The notes beneath the pieces were generated by a model that saw only the letters and a list, made by a program, of their open reading frames with translations, was not told where the DNA came from and searched no databases. Both the position numbers and the translations under genes were made by a program. Shown piece after piece: positions 1-6,450 of a stretch of DNA of 7,006 nucleotides; within the stretch, counting starts at the first letter, position 1; each line of letters starts with the position of its first letter. Origin of the DNA: an uncultured Polaribacter sp. (GTDB lineage Bacteria > Bacteroidota > Bacteroidia > Flavobacteriales > Flavobacteriaceae). The DNA lies in the NCBI GenBank assembly GCA_937936695.1, contig CALHCK010000127.1:1-7006 (forward strand), given 5' to 3'.

Positions 1-1313
1 TCTTGTAAACGCCTACCAATAGAAACAGCACCTCTTACAGTAACATCATAATCAGGAAACTCGTCTCTTGCAATTTTAGAAGCAGAGTAAATAGAGGCTC
101 CAGCTTCGCTAACTACAAAAACATCTATTTTATTTTTAAATTGAATGTTTTTAATAAATTGCTCTGTTTCTCTAGAAGCGGTACCATTACCAATAGCAAT
201 GGCTTCTATTTTATGCGCATCTGCTAAAAAACTTATTTTTTTAATAGCATCTGTTAATTTATTTTGTGGCGCATGCGGAAAAATAGTTTCGTTATGCTCT
301 AAATCTCCTTGTTCATTTAAACAAACTACTTTACACCCAGATCTAAAACCAGGATCTATTGCTAATACTTTTTTTTCTCCTAATGGAGCGCCTAAAAGTA
401 ATTGTTTTAAATTTTTAGAAAATACGGTAATAGCTGCAGTATCTGCTTTTTCTTTGGCTATTGCTAATGCTTCGTTTGCTAAAGAAGGATATAGTAAACG
501 TTTAAAAGCATCTTTAATTGCCAATTGAATTTCTGATGTACACTCGTTATTTGTACGAATAATACAATCTTCTATTTTTTGTAAAGTTCTTTCTGTATCT
601 ATATTTATTTTTAAACGAATAAAACCTTCGTTTTCTGCTCTTAAAATAGCTAATAATCTATGAGAAGGAATACGGTTTAAAGACTCTTCCCAATCAAAAT
701 AATCTTTAAATTTTTGAGCCTTTTCATCTTCTTTTTTTGTTTTAATTATTTTTGATGAAATAGTAGCGTATCTTTCAAATTGATATCGAATGTTGTTTCT
801 AATATCTGTTCGTTCATTTATCCATTCTGCAATAATAAAACGTGCGCCCTCTAACGCATTTTCTATGGTTGCTACTTTATTAGTAACGTACTTAGCAGCA
901 GTGTGTTCTAAATCACTTACACGCTGGCTCATTATCATTTTAGCTAAAGGCTCTAAACCTTGTAAACGAGCTGTTTCTGCTTTTGTTTTTCTTTTTTTCT
1001 TAAAAGGTAAATAAAGATCTTCTAGTGTAATTAAGTCTTTAGAAGCTGTTATTTTAGTGTTTAATTCGGTGGTTAAACTTTGTTGTTCTTCTAATACTTT
1101 AATAATGGCTTTTTTTCTTTTTTCTAAAGTTTCAAAAGCTTCTTTAAATTTTACAATTTCTCCAATTTGTACTTCGTCTAAATTTCCTGTAACTTCTTTT
1201 CTGTATCTGGCAATAAAAGGTGTGGTAGCATCTTGGTTAAGTAAAGAAATGGTGTTTTCTACAGATTTAGTGCTTATTTGTGTTTGTTGAGTTATGTATT
1301 GGAGTAATTGCAT
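1..1313 (-). CDS. tex: Tex family RNA-binding transcription accessory protein, N-terminal part (3' end beyond the window)
   Basis: This reading frame is open for 437 codons from the ATG at 1313 and runs off the left edge without a stop. It covers a bit more than half of a usual Tex protein (roughly 700 to 790 residues). The N-terminal Tex domain is clear: TPFIARYRKE at residues 31-40, then TGNLDE, and the YLPFKKKRKT block from residue 101 leading into GLEPLA. The YqgF/RNase H-like domain begins near residue 317 with IDPGFRSGCK (319-328), followed by GNGTASRETE (375-384) and SEAGASIYSAS near 402-412. The HhH repeats and C-terminal S1 domain expected of the family would lie outside the window. 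Tex is a cytoplasmic nucleic-acid-binding protein linked to transcription and RNA handling; its exact role in this phylum is not settled. The chosen start gives the usual family N-terminus. The leader has no Shine-Dalgarno sequence and is A-rich. A terminator hairpin ends 18 bases upstream of the ATG. Confidence 0.95.
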   Translation of the reverse strand, partial: MQLLQYITQQTQISTKSVENTISLLNQDATTPFIARYRKEVTGNLDEVQIGEIVKFKEAFETLEKRKKAIIKVLEEQQSLTTELNTKITASKDLITLEDLYLPFKKKRKTKAETARLQGLEPLAKMIMSQRVSDLEHTAAKYVTNKVATIENALEGARFIIAEWINERTDIRNNIRYQFERYATISSKIIKTKKEDEKAQKFKDYFDWEESLNRIPSHRLLAILRAENEGFIRLKINIDTERTLQKIEDCIIRTNNECTSEIQLAIKDAFKRLLYPSLANEALAIAKEKADTAAITVFSKNLKQLLLGAPLGEKKVLAIDPGFRSGCKVVCLNEQGDLEHNETIFPHAPQNKLTDAIKKISFLADAHKIEAIAIGNGTASRETEQFIKNIQFKNKIDVFVVSEAGASIYSASKIARDEFPDYDVTVRGAVSIGRRLQ

Positions 1314-1330
1314 GTTTTGTAGTAATTGTC

Positions 1331-1369
1331 TAAAAAAAGTAAACCTCGTAAAATTAAATTTACGAGGTT
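1331..1369 (-). terminator. Rho-independent terminator downstream of the esterase gene
   Basis: A perfect 11-bp inverted repeat pairs 1342-1352 (AACCTCGTAAA) with 1359-1369 (TTTACGAGGTT) around a 6-base loop. Read on the minus strand, the second arm is followed after three bases by seven consecutive T (1338 to 1332), the expected order for a terminator of minus-strand transcription. The hairpin begins 51 bases after the esterase stop codon, so it most likely ends that operon. On the plus strand the T-run sits about 20 bases past the stem and there is no plus-strand gene to terminate, so I assign it to the minus strand only. The stem has just four or five G-C pairs, which is normal for so AT-rich a genome. 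Confidence 0.8.
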
Positions 1370-1420
1370 ACGAATATACTTTATTTGTGTTTTTTTTATC
1401 TTATTATTTTCTAATTAAAA

Positions 1421-2062
1421 TTACAAACGGTTTTCAATCCATTTTTTAAAACTAAAAAAGTTTTGAGGAGCAACTCCATGTCCAACTGGGTACTCAGAAT
1501 AATCACATTCTAAGTTTAAGTTACTTAAAAAAGGCTTTGTGTTTTTTGCCCATTCTATAGGTAAAACCTGGTCTACTGTACCATGAGATGCGTAATAATC
1601 TGTAGTAATTTCTTTAGAAATAGTAGAAGGGAGTAAATCTGTATTAATATAGCCGCTTAAAGCAATTACATGATTTACTTTATTAGGATAAAAGAAACTT
1701 AACGAGTAGCTTAAAATAGCACCTTGACTAAAACCTAACAAAAAGGTTTTATCAGATTTAGTGTTATATTTTGCTTTTATTTCATCAATAAAAACAGCAA
1801 TTTTATCTATAGATTCCTTGGCTTGTTGTAAATCTGAAAATTTACCGTTTATTTCATCAAAATTAATAGCGTACCATGCATAGCTACCCATTTGTAAAGG
1901 GTAAGGTGCTTGCGCACTAACAATTAATAAATCTTCAGGTAGTTCTTCAGCAAAAGAAAATAAATCTTGTTCGTTACTTCCGTACCCATGTAATAAAATA
2001 AGTAAAGACGGATTTTCTATTTTGTTTTTTGGTGCTCTAACAACGTAATGTAGGTTGCTCAT
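1421..2062 (-). CDS. Alpha/beta hydrolase, phospholipase/carboxylesterase family (Abhydrolase_2)
   Basis: This 213-residue protein has the size and motif order of small cytosolic carboxylesterases such as YpfH and bacterial acyl-protein-thioesterase-like enzymes, which hydrolyse short carboxyl esters or thioesters. The oxyanion-hole segment is LLHGYGSNEQD (residues 23-33). The nucleophile elbow is GFSQG with Ser112. The acid is probably Asp164 in GTVDQVLP, and the catalytic His is His195 in VGHGVAPQ, so the triad appears complete. The GSYAWYAI segment (59-66) matches the conserved aromatic stretch found after the second strand in this family. I see no signal peptide or membrane segment, so it is likely cytoplasmic. 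It starts 8 bases after the stop of the small membrane protein gene and is the last gene before the terminator. No Shine-Dalgarno sequence is visible; the leader is A/T only close to the ATG. The natural substrate cannot be read from the sequence. Confidence 0.9.
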   Translation of the reverse strand: MSNLHYVVRAPKNKIENPSLLILLHGYGSNEQDLFSFAEELPEDLLIVSAQAPYPLQMGSYAWYAINFDEINGKFSDLQQAKESIDKIAVFIDEIKAKYNTKSDKTFLLGFSQGAILSYSLSFFYPNKVNHVIALSGYINTDLLPSTISKEITTDYYASHGTVDQVLPIEWAKNTKPFLSNLNLECDYSEYPVGHGVAPQNFFSFKKWIENRL

Positions 2063-2070
2063 GTTATAAA

Positions 2071-2397
2071 TTATAAATTTTTAAACCACTCTTGAAATTG
2101 CTCTCCTAAGAAAGGAATTACTTTTTCTTGACCTCTAACTGCTCCGATAAAACCAATAAGCCATAATGAAGCGATGAAAAGAAAAACAAATCCTCCAAAA
2201 AATCTACCTGCATAATCAAGGATGACATATTTGTTAATCATCGATAAAAAGAAAATCCCGATCATTTGTTTAATATGAAAACCTGCAAAAGAATTTCTTT
2301 TTTTGTAGTTCATAATAAAAGCAGCAATGGTACCAAAAATAGTAATGTAGCTAATAATAGCCATTGTTTTTCCTTCTCTTACTTCGTGATTTTCCAT
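2071..2397 (-). CDS. Small three-helix membrane protein, DUF4870/Tic20-like ('import component'-type)
   Basis: This is a 108-residue protein with three hydrophobic segments, near residues 12-30, 44-60 and 67-88. They are separated by a basic loop (YKKRNSFAGFHIKQ) and followed by a short amphipathic tail ending IPFLGEQFQEWFKNL. This pattern fits the DUF4870-type small membrane proteins of Bacteroidota, often labelled 'import component protein' for a remote similarity to chloroplast Tic20. Nothing in the sequence demonstrates protein import, and the function is unknown. The start at 2397 is preferred over the internal Met12 because the charged EGKTMAIISYIT segment just inside it looks like the usual family N-terminus, and because it leaves a compact 9-base gap to the preceding stop. 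The gene is embedded in a tight run with the dihydroorotase-like gene before it and the esterase 8 bases after it, so it is very probably cotranscribed with them. Confidence 0.8.
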   Translation of the reverse strand: MENHEVREGKTMAIISYITIFGTIAAFIMNYKKRNSFAGFHIKQMIGIFFLSMINKYVILDYAGRFFGGFVFLFIASLWLIGFIGAVRGQEKVIPFLGEQFQEWFKNL

Positions 2398-2406
2398 ATT
2401 GATGTT

Positions 2407-3663
2407 TTATTTTAAAACAAGTTGATTATTTGCAAAAATACCATAAGCTAGTCCTTTTAATTTTTTATTTATAAAAGCACTATTTTTTGATGTTGACAAA
2501 ATAGCTTCTTTAGTAAAAGTATATGTAGTATCAGGATTAAATAATGTTATATCAGCAATACTGTTTTCTGAAATAGAATGATTTGTTATACCAAAAACCT
2601 CTTTAGGTCTTGTAGTAATATTTTCAATAAAATCTTCTAAGTTTAAAACGTTATTAATAGCTCCAAACATAGATTCTAAACCAATAGTTCCATCTTTAGC
2701 TTCTCCAAACTCTACTTTTTTATGTTCTACATCAATAGGGTTGTGGTCTGCTGTAATAATATCTATAGTTCCTGTTTTAACAGCTTCTTGTATAGCTTTA
2801 GTATCTGCAATAGTTCTTAACGGAGGGTTGGTTTTAAAATTGCTATCAAACTCGTGTAATTCGTCATCAGATAAAGTTATATGATGAGCTGCTACACTAC
2901 AAGTTATTTGCAGTCCTTTTTCTTTAGCCTCTTTTATAAGAGCTACAGATTTTTGAGTAGATATTGTAGGTATGTGTAATTTACCACCAGTGTATTCTAA
3001 TAAAAATAAATCTCTAGCAATTTGAATGTGTTCTGCTAAAGCAGGAATCCCTTTCAGTCCTAATTTAGTACTGTTAATACCTTCGTTAGCAATTCCTTCT
3101 CCTGCAATAGATTTATTTTTAGGGAAACTAAGTACTAATCCGTTAAAGTTTTGCGCATACAACAAAGCAACTTTCATTAAATTATCATCTGCAATAGGTT
3201 TGGTGTAATCTCCAAAAGCTATTGCTCCAGATTGTTGCATGTCGTACAATTCAGCCATTTCTATTCCTTTACTACCTTGTGTTAATGCAGCAATAGGATA
3301 TAGGTTGGTGGCAAATCCGTTGGCTTTATTTTTTAAAAATTCAACGGCAGATTTGTTGTCTATTATAGGATTTGCATTTGCGTTTACTGCTACAGCTGTA
3401 AAGCCGCTTTTAGCAGCAACTGTCAATCCATTTTTAATATTTTCTCTTTCTTCGTAACCAGGTTCTCCAAAAGAAACGCTAGTGTCAAACCAACCGCAAG
3501 AAATATGTAAATTATCTAGTTCTACAAGTTGGTACGTGTTTTTTGTTTCAATAGAATCTGCTATTTCTGTAATAATTCCCTCTGTAATTAAAATATCTTT
3601 TACTTGTTTATGATATTTGCTAGAGGCGTCTATAATTGTTGCCGATTTTATAAGCGTGGTCAT
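2407..3663 (-). CDS. Dihydroorotase-like amidohydrolase homologue lacking metal-binding histidines
   Basis: At 418 residues this has the length and motif order of class I dihydroorotases, the cyclic amidohydrolases of pyrimidine synthesis that cyclise carbamoyl-aspartate, and automated pipelines would probably call it pyrC. The flanking framework is intact: an N-terminal strand region with TIIDAS, a DxxxxxxEPG segment at 60-69, AIAF-GD (147-152), LHIPTIST (229-236), a PPLR segment (280-283) and ITADHNP (303-309). The ligand positions are not. The usual DxHxHxREPG reads DTSVSFGEPG, so both His are Ser62 and Ser64 and the substrate Arg is Gly66. The later His of the HCED-type segment aligns with Phe180, and the His of the HxxHxST segment aligns with Thr233. 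Asp306 and His307 remain. It is probably not an active zinc enzyme and may be a structural or regulatory homologue, as known for the inactive pDHO subunit of Pseudomonas aspartate transcarbamoylase. Its ATG overlaps the upstream stop (ATGA), implying translational coupling. Confidence 0.88.
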   Translation of the reverse strand: MTTLIKSATIIDASSKYHKQVKDILITEGIITEIADSIETKNTYQLVELDNLHISCGWFDTSVSFGEPGYEERENIKNGLTVAAKSGFTAVAVNANANPIIDNKSAVEFLKNKANGFATNLYPIAALTQGSKGIEMAELYDMQQSGAIAFGDYTKPIADDNLMKVALLYAQNFNGLVLSFPKNKSIAGEGIANEGINSTKLGLKGIPALAEHIQIARDLFLLEYTGGKLHIPTISTQKSVALIKEAKEKGLQITCSVAAHHITLSDDELHEFDSNFKTNPPLRTIADTKAIQEAVKTGTIDIITADHNPIDVEHKKVEFGEAKDGTIGLESMFGAINNVLNLEDFIENITTRPKEVFGITNHSISENSIADITLFNPDTTYTFTKEAILSTSKNSAFINKKLKGLAYGIFANNQLVLK

Positions 3664-5609
3664 GGTTTATAGAATTTTAAAATCAAAATTTCTAGGCACA
3701 AAGATACAATTGCCAAGGCTAAAAACCATTTCCAGAGCCAATGAACTTCGTTTTTTTTATTAATATTTTTTAAAGCTTCTGCTACCGTATCATAAACGGT
3801 ACAATTATCTTGTTGAGCAGCAAGCTTCTTTAAATCTAAAAATTGTAATAAACTTTCAGATTTAGGATAATTGTATGCAATAGTACCCAGTGTGTCTTTT
3901 GCTTTTGTGATGTTGTAAAAACCAGCTTTTAAAGGTTGTTGGTTTGTGGTTATTTTTACTTTGTTTTGATATATCTGTTGCAATGGTATAAAAGAACTAG
4001 TAGCGTTAGTAATTTTTAAAACTTCGTCTTTAGCCGATTTTGTAACTACGTCTATAGTGTTTTCTGTGTGTAAACGATAAAATAATTTAGGGTGTTTAAA
4101 GCTTTGTTTTCCGAAATTATAAAATACGGGTACTACTAAAGGTGAGTTTGTAAAATTGCTATTGTTCTTGTTTAACGGACTAGATATCCAATATATTTTA
4201 CTGTTGTTTTTTTGAATTTCAGAAATAAACGAAGCACTATTTTCTAGCGAGAGAATGGTGCTTGTTTTTTGTGATTTAATAGGGTAGTGGTTTGTGGTAA
4301 TTGGATATTGAAAATTGTTGATCTTTTTAGAGAAAACATTTTTAAATAACGGGTGATTGTAATTGATGTTGGTAATTTTTAGAGAGTCTTTTTGTTGAGA
4401 AGAAATAGTACCTATTTCTAATTTTTTTAAAAATTTATTGTAGCTATTTATGTCTGAATTTTCGTTAGGAATAATAGCTAAGTTTCCACCGTTTTTTAAA
4501 AACTCTATTATTTTTTTTGATAGAATATCGGGTATGTTCTCTAACTCATTTAAAACAATTAATTGTTGCTTTAAAACGTTGTTGTAATTTGTGTTTAGAA
4601 CTTTAGAATGTGTAAAATTAAATTCGTTTTTAGTGTAAATTTTAGATAAAAATTCCGACGGATTACCAATAGCTAAAACGTTAATTTTTTGATTAGTTTT
4701 ATAGTTGAAATAAAAAGTATTATCAAAGTTGAAAATGTCGCTATAAGTTAATTGTATTTTTCCGTTAAATACATCTTTGTTAGTAATAATAAATTGTATT
4801 GTTTTTTCTGAGTCTTTAGATAGAGAAGTGGTTTGTTTACTAACAAGTTTATTATTGTTATAAATGGCTACAGGGATGTTCTTTTTTAAATCTCCTTGGT
4901 TTTTTATAATAGCATTTATTGTAAAATTAGCAGAGTTGCTGTTACTTATAAATACACTATCTACAGAAATGTTGTTTTTTAAACTAGGTTTAAGTTGTAT
5001 TGCAGAAAAAGCAGGTGTTACATTTGTAAACTCACTTGTTGTTTTGTTTTGAAAATCAGATATTAATATTGTTTTATTTAAAGTGTTGGTTTTGTTTTTA
5101 AATGTTTGGTTTAATTTTAATAAAACCGTAGAGATATCTTGTTTTTTTGATGTTTCTGTTATGTTTAAAAGCGTTTTTTTAAGAGATTTTTTTGTTAGGT
5201 TCTTGTAAAAACCATCATTTGTTTGTAGTGAGTATAAATTTTCTTTTGTTGAATTTTCTATAATTTCTTTGATAGCAGATTTTACTAAAACACCCTTTTT
5301 CCCTTTTGCATTAGTACTTAAAGAGTTATCTAAATAAATAGAAATATGTTGTTTTTTGTCTGCTGTTTTATTGCTAAAATATGGTTGGGAAAAAGCTAAA
5401 ACTATCGCAGAAAATAGAAAGAGTCTTAGTGTTAAAATAAGCCATTTTTTTATGCGAGAGCTCTTACGAGTTTGTTGTGCTATTTTTTGTAAAAAAGCAA
5501 CATTTGTAAAAGGTACTTTTATAAATTTTTGAAGCTGAAAAAGATGTACTAAAATTGGAATTATTAGTGCTGAAAAAAGATATAATATTTCTGGATTTTT
5601 AAATTGCAT
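3660..5609 (-). CDS. BatA-domain/VWA-type membrane protein, large Bacteroidota form
   Basis: This 649-residue protein opens with a BatA (aerotolerance regulator N-terminal) domain: a first membrane helix near residues 8-25, a basic loop (KFIKVPF to SSRIKKW) and a second helix near 57-75. A von Willebrand factor A-like segment follows. Its MIDAS-type DxSxS motif is preserved as DNSLS (94-98), and a later ILISDF strand (181-186) resembles the motif carrying the distal MIDAS Asp. Residues of about 212-305 look like an Ig-fold/CARDB-type beta region, and 308-400 resembles a class I glutamine amidotransferase-like fold (VLAIGNPSEF, later KNGGNLAIIP) without an evident catalytic Cys. A last helix (624-645) ends in a short basic tail. 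The positive-inside rule puts the 80-620 region in the periplasm. It is much longer than true BatA/BatB proteins (about 330 residues), and no batB-E or moxR neighbour is present here, so a role in oxygen tolerance should not be assumed. Function is unknown. Confidence 0.85.
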   Translation of the reverse strand: MQFKNPEILYLFSALIIPILVHLFQLQKFIKVPFTNVAFLQKIAQQTRKSSRIKKWLILTLRLFLFSAIVLAFSQPYFSNKTADKKQHISIYLDNSLSTNAKGKKGVLVKSAIKEIIENSTKENLYSLQTNDGFYKNLTKKSLKKTLLNITETSKKQDISTVLLKLNQTFKNKTNTLNKTILISDFQNKTTSEFTNVTPAFSAIQLKPSLKNNISVDSVFISNSNSANFTINAIIKNQGDLKKNIPVAIYNNNKLVSKQTTSLSKDSEKTIQFIITNKDVFNGKIQLTYSDIFNFDNTFYFNYKTNQKINVLAIGNPSEFLSKIYTKNEFNFTHSKVLNTNYNNVLKQQLIVLNELENIPDILSKKIIEFLKNGGNLAIIPNENSDINSYNKFLKKLEIGTISSQQKDSLKITNINYNHPLFKNVFSKKINNFQYPITTNHYPIKSQKTSTILSLENSASFISEIQKNNSKIYWISSPLNKNNSNFTNSPLVVPVFYNFGKQSFKHPKLFYRLHTENTIDVVTKSAKDEVLKITNATSSFIPLQQIYQNKVKITTNQQPLKAGFYNITKAKDTLGTIAYNYPKSESLLQFLDLKKLAAQQDNCTVYDTVAEALKNINKKNEVHWLWKWFLALAIVSLCLEILILKFYKP

Positions 5610-5685
5610 TTAATGTTTTAATGATTTTTTTTAGAGTTGTAATTTAGTAAAAAAATAGTTTGTAATTTGTAGTTTTATAGTACTG
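5610..5685. other. 76-base AT-rich spacer between the TIGR02757 and BatA-domain genes
   Basis: This is the longest gap inside the run of genes above the terminator. It is almost entirely A and T and holds no open frame of note. I found no match to the Bacteroidota promoter pair (TTTG near -33, TAnnTTTG near -7) on the minus strand and no convincing terminator, so it cannot be decided from the sequence whether the two upstream genes are joined to the BatA-domain operon. A 7-bp inverted repeat at its upstream edge (5671-5677 with 5687-5693) overlaps the TIGR02757 stop codon and is probably fortuitous. Confidence 0.5.
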
Positions 5686-6450
5686 TTAAAACTTTTCAAA
5701 AACACCTAATCCAAATAGTGCAAAATCATATTTTACAGGATCTGTTTTGTCAAATTTTCTTAATTCTAGGTCTAATTCATGTAGCGCTTTCCAGTCGTTT
5801 TGTTTTCTTTTTAAGAGTCCTAATTTTCTTGCTACGTTGCCAGAATGTACGTCTAAAGGACAGGATAAATGAGCTGCGTTATGAGTGTTCCAAATTCCAA
5901 AATCTACACCAGATTTATTGTTTCTAACCATCCATCTTAAAAACATATTTATTCTTTTTGCAGCAGAGTTTTTTAAAGGATCAGAAATGTGTTTCTGAGT
6001 TCTTGTTGTGTGCGGAATTTCAAAAAACAGTTGTTTTAAATGATGAATAGAATTCTTGTAAGTAGTCTCATTATTTTTAATAGCTAACACATTTTCTAAT
6101 CCATTATGGTTTGTGTAAATGTGTTGTAAAGATTTTATAAATTGTCTTAAATCTGTAGCGTTAAATGTTCTGTGAACAAAATTGTCTACTACTTTTAAGT
6201 CTGTTTCTTGATGGTTTTTAATAAAGTCATAAGGGGACTTATCAAAATACTCCATCATCTTAAAAGCATTTTTAATTATCATTGTTCTGTTTCCCCAAGA
6301 AATAGTAGCGGTTAAAAATGCGGCAATTTCTATGTCTTCTTTTTTAGAAAATAAGTGTGGTATTTGTATGGGGTCAGATTCTATAAATTTAGTATTGTTA
6401 TAAAGCAATACTTTTTCATCTAAAAATTCTTTAAGAGTTGTTTTGTTCAT
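5686..6450 (-). CDS. TIGR02757 family protein (DUF2400), function unknown
   Basis: The 254-residue sequence is full length for the TIGR02757/DUF2400 family, a conserved bacterial family with no established function. Recognisable blocks are the AAFLTATISWGNR segment (43-55) near the N-terminus, AKRINMFLRWMVR (164-176), GVDFGIW (181-187), the CPLDVHSGNVARKLGLL block (197-213) and the C-terminal DPVKYDFALFGLG (237-249). It has no signal peptide or membrane helix and is probably cytoplasmic. The PLDVHxxxVARKLGL block resembles the segment around the catalytic Asp in HhH-GPD DNA glycosylases such as endonuclease III (VDTHIFRV), but the usual LPGVG hairpin is not evident ahead of it, so this is only a structural hint. 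Its ATG follows the TAA of the CPBP protease gene with no intervening base, so the two genes are surely cotranscribed and probably coupled in translation. There is no Shine-Dalgarno sequence. Confidence 0.9.
   Translation of the reverse strand: MNKTTLKEFLDEKVLLYNNTKFIESDPIQIPHLFSKKEDIEIAAFLTATISWGNRTMIIKNAFKMMEYFDKSPYDFIKNHQETDLKVVDNFVHRTFNATDLRQFIKSLQHIYTNHNGLENVLAIKNNETTYKNSIHHLKQLFFEIPHTTRTQKHISDPLKNSAAKRINMFLRWMVRNNKSGVDFGIWNTHNAAHLSCPLDVHSGNVARKLGLLKRKQNDWKALHELDLELRKFDKTDPVKYDFALFGLGVFEKF

Noticed and set aside
145..1290. Three plus-strand open frames (145-528, 790-1014, 1057-1290)
   Set aside because: They lie antisense within the clear tex reading frame, have unlikely hydrophobic/cysteine-rich compositions, and resemble no family; they are shadows of the minus-strand gene.
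2433..2440. TATTTTTG on the minus strand, an exact TAnnTTTG match, as a promoter for the small membrane protein gene
   Set aside because: It lies inside the end of the dihydroorotase-like gene, lacks a TTTG element at about -33, and such 8-mers are expected by chance in sequence this AT-rich.
2407..3663. Reading the dihydroorotase-like gene as a decayed pseudogene
   Set aside because: The frame is uninterrupted and full length, framework motifs are kept, and the overlap with the upstream gene is precise, so the lost metal ligands look selected or tolerated over a long time rather than recent decay.
3026..5052. Plus-strand frames at 3026-3208, 3239-3457 and 4864-5052
   Set aside because: Antisense to the dihydroorotase-like and BatA-domain genes, with no protein similarity that I recognise and no leader signal.
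5671..5693. Inverted repeat AGTTTTA/TAAAACT after the TIGR02757 gene as a possible terminator
   Set aside because: The stem is only 7 bp with a single G-C pair, it overlaps the stop codon, and the nearest T-run on the minus strand is about 15 bases away.
5718..5927. Plus-strand 69-codon frame
   Set aside because: Antisense to the most conserved block of the TIGR02757 gene; composition is that of a shadow frame.
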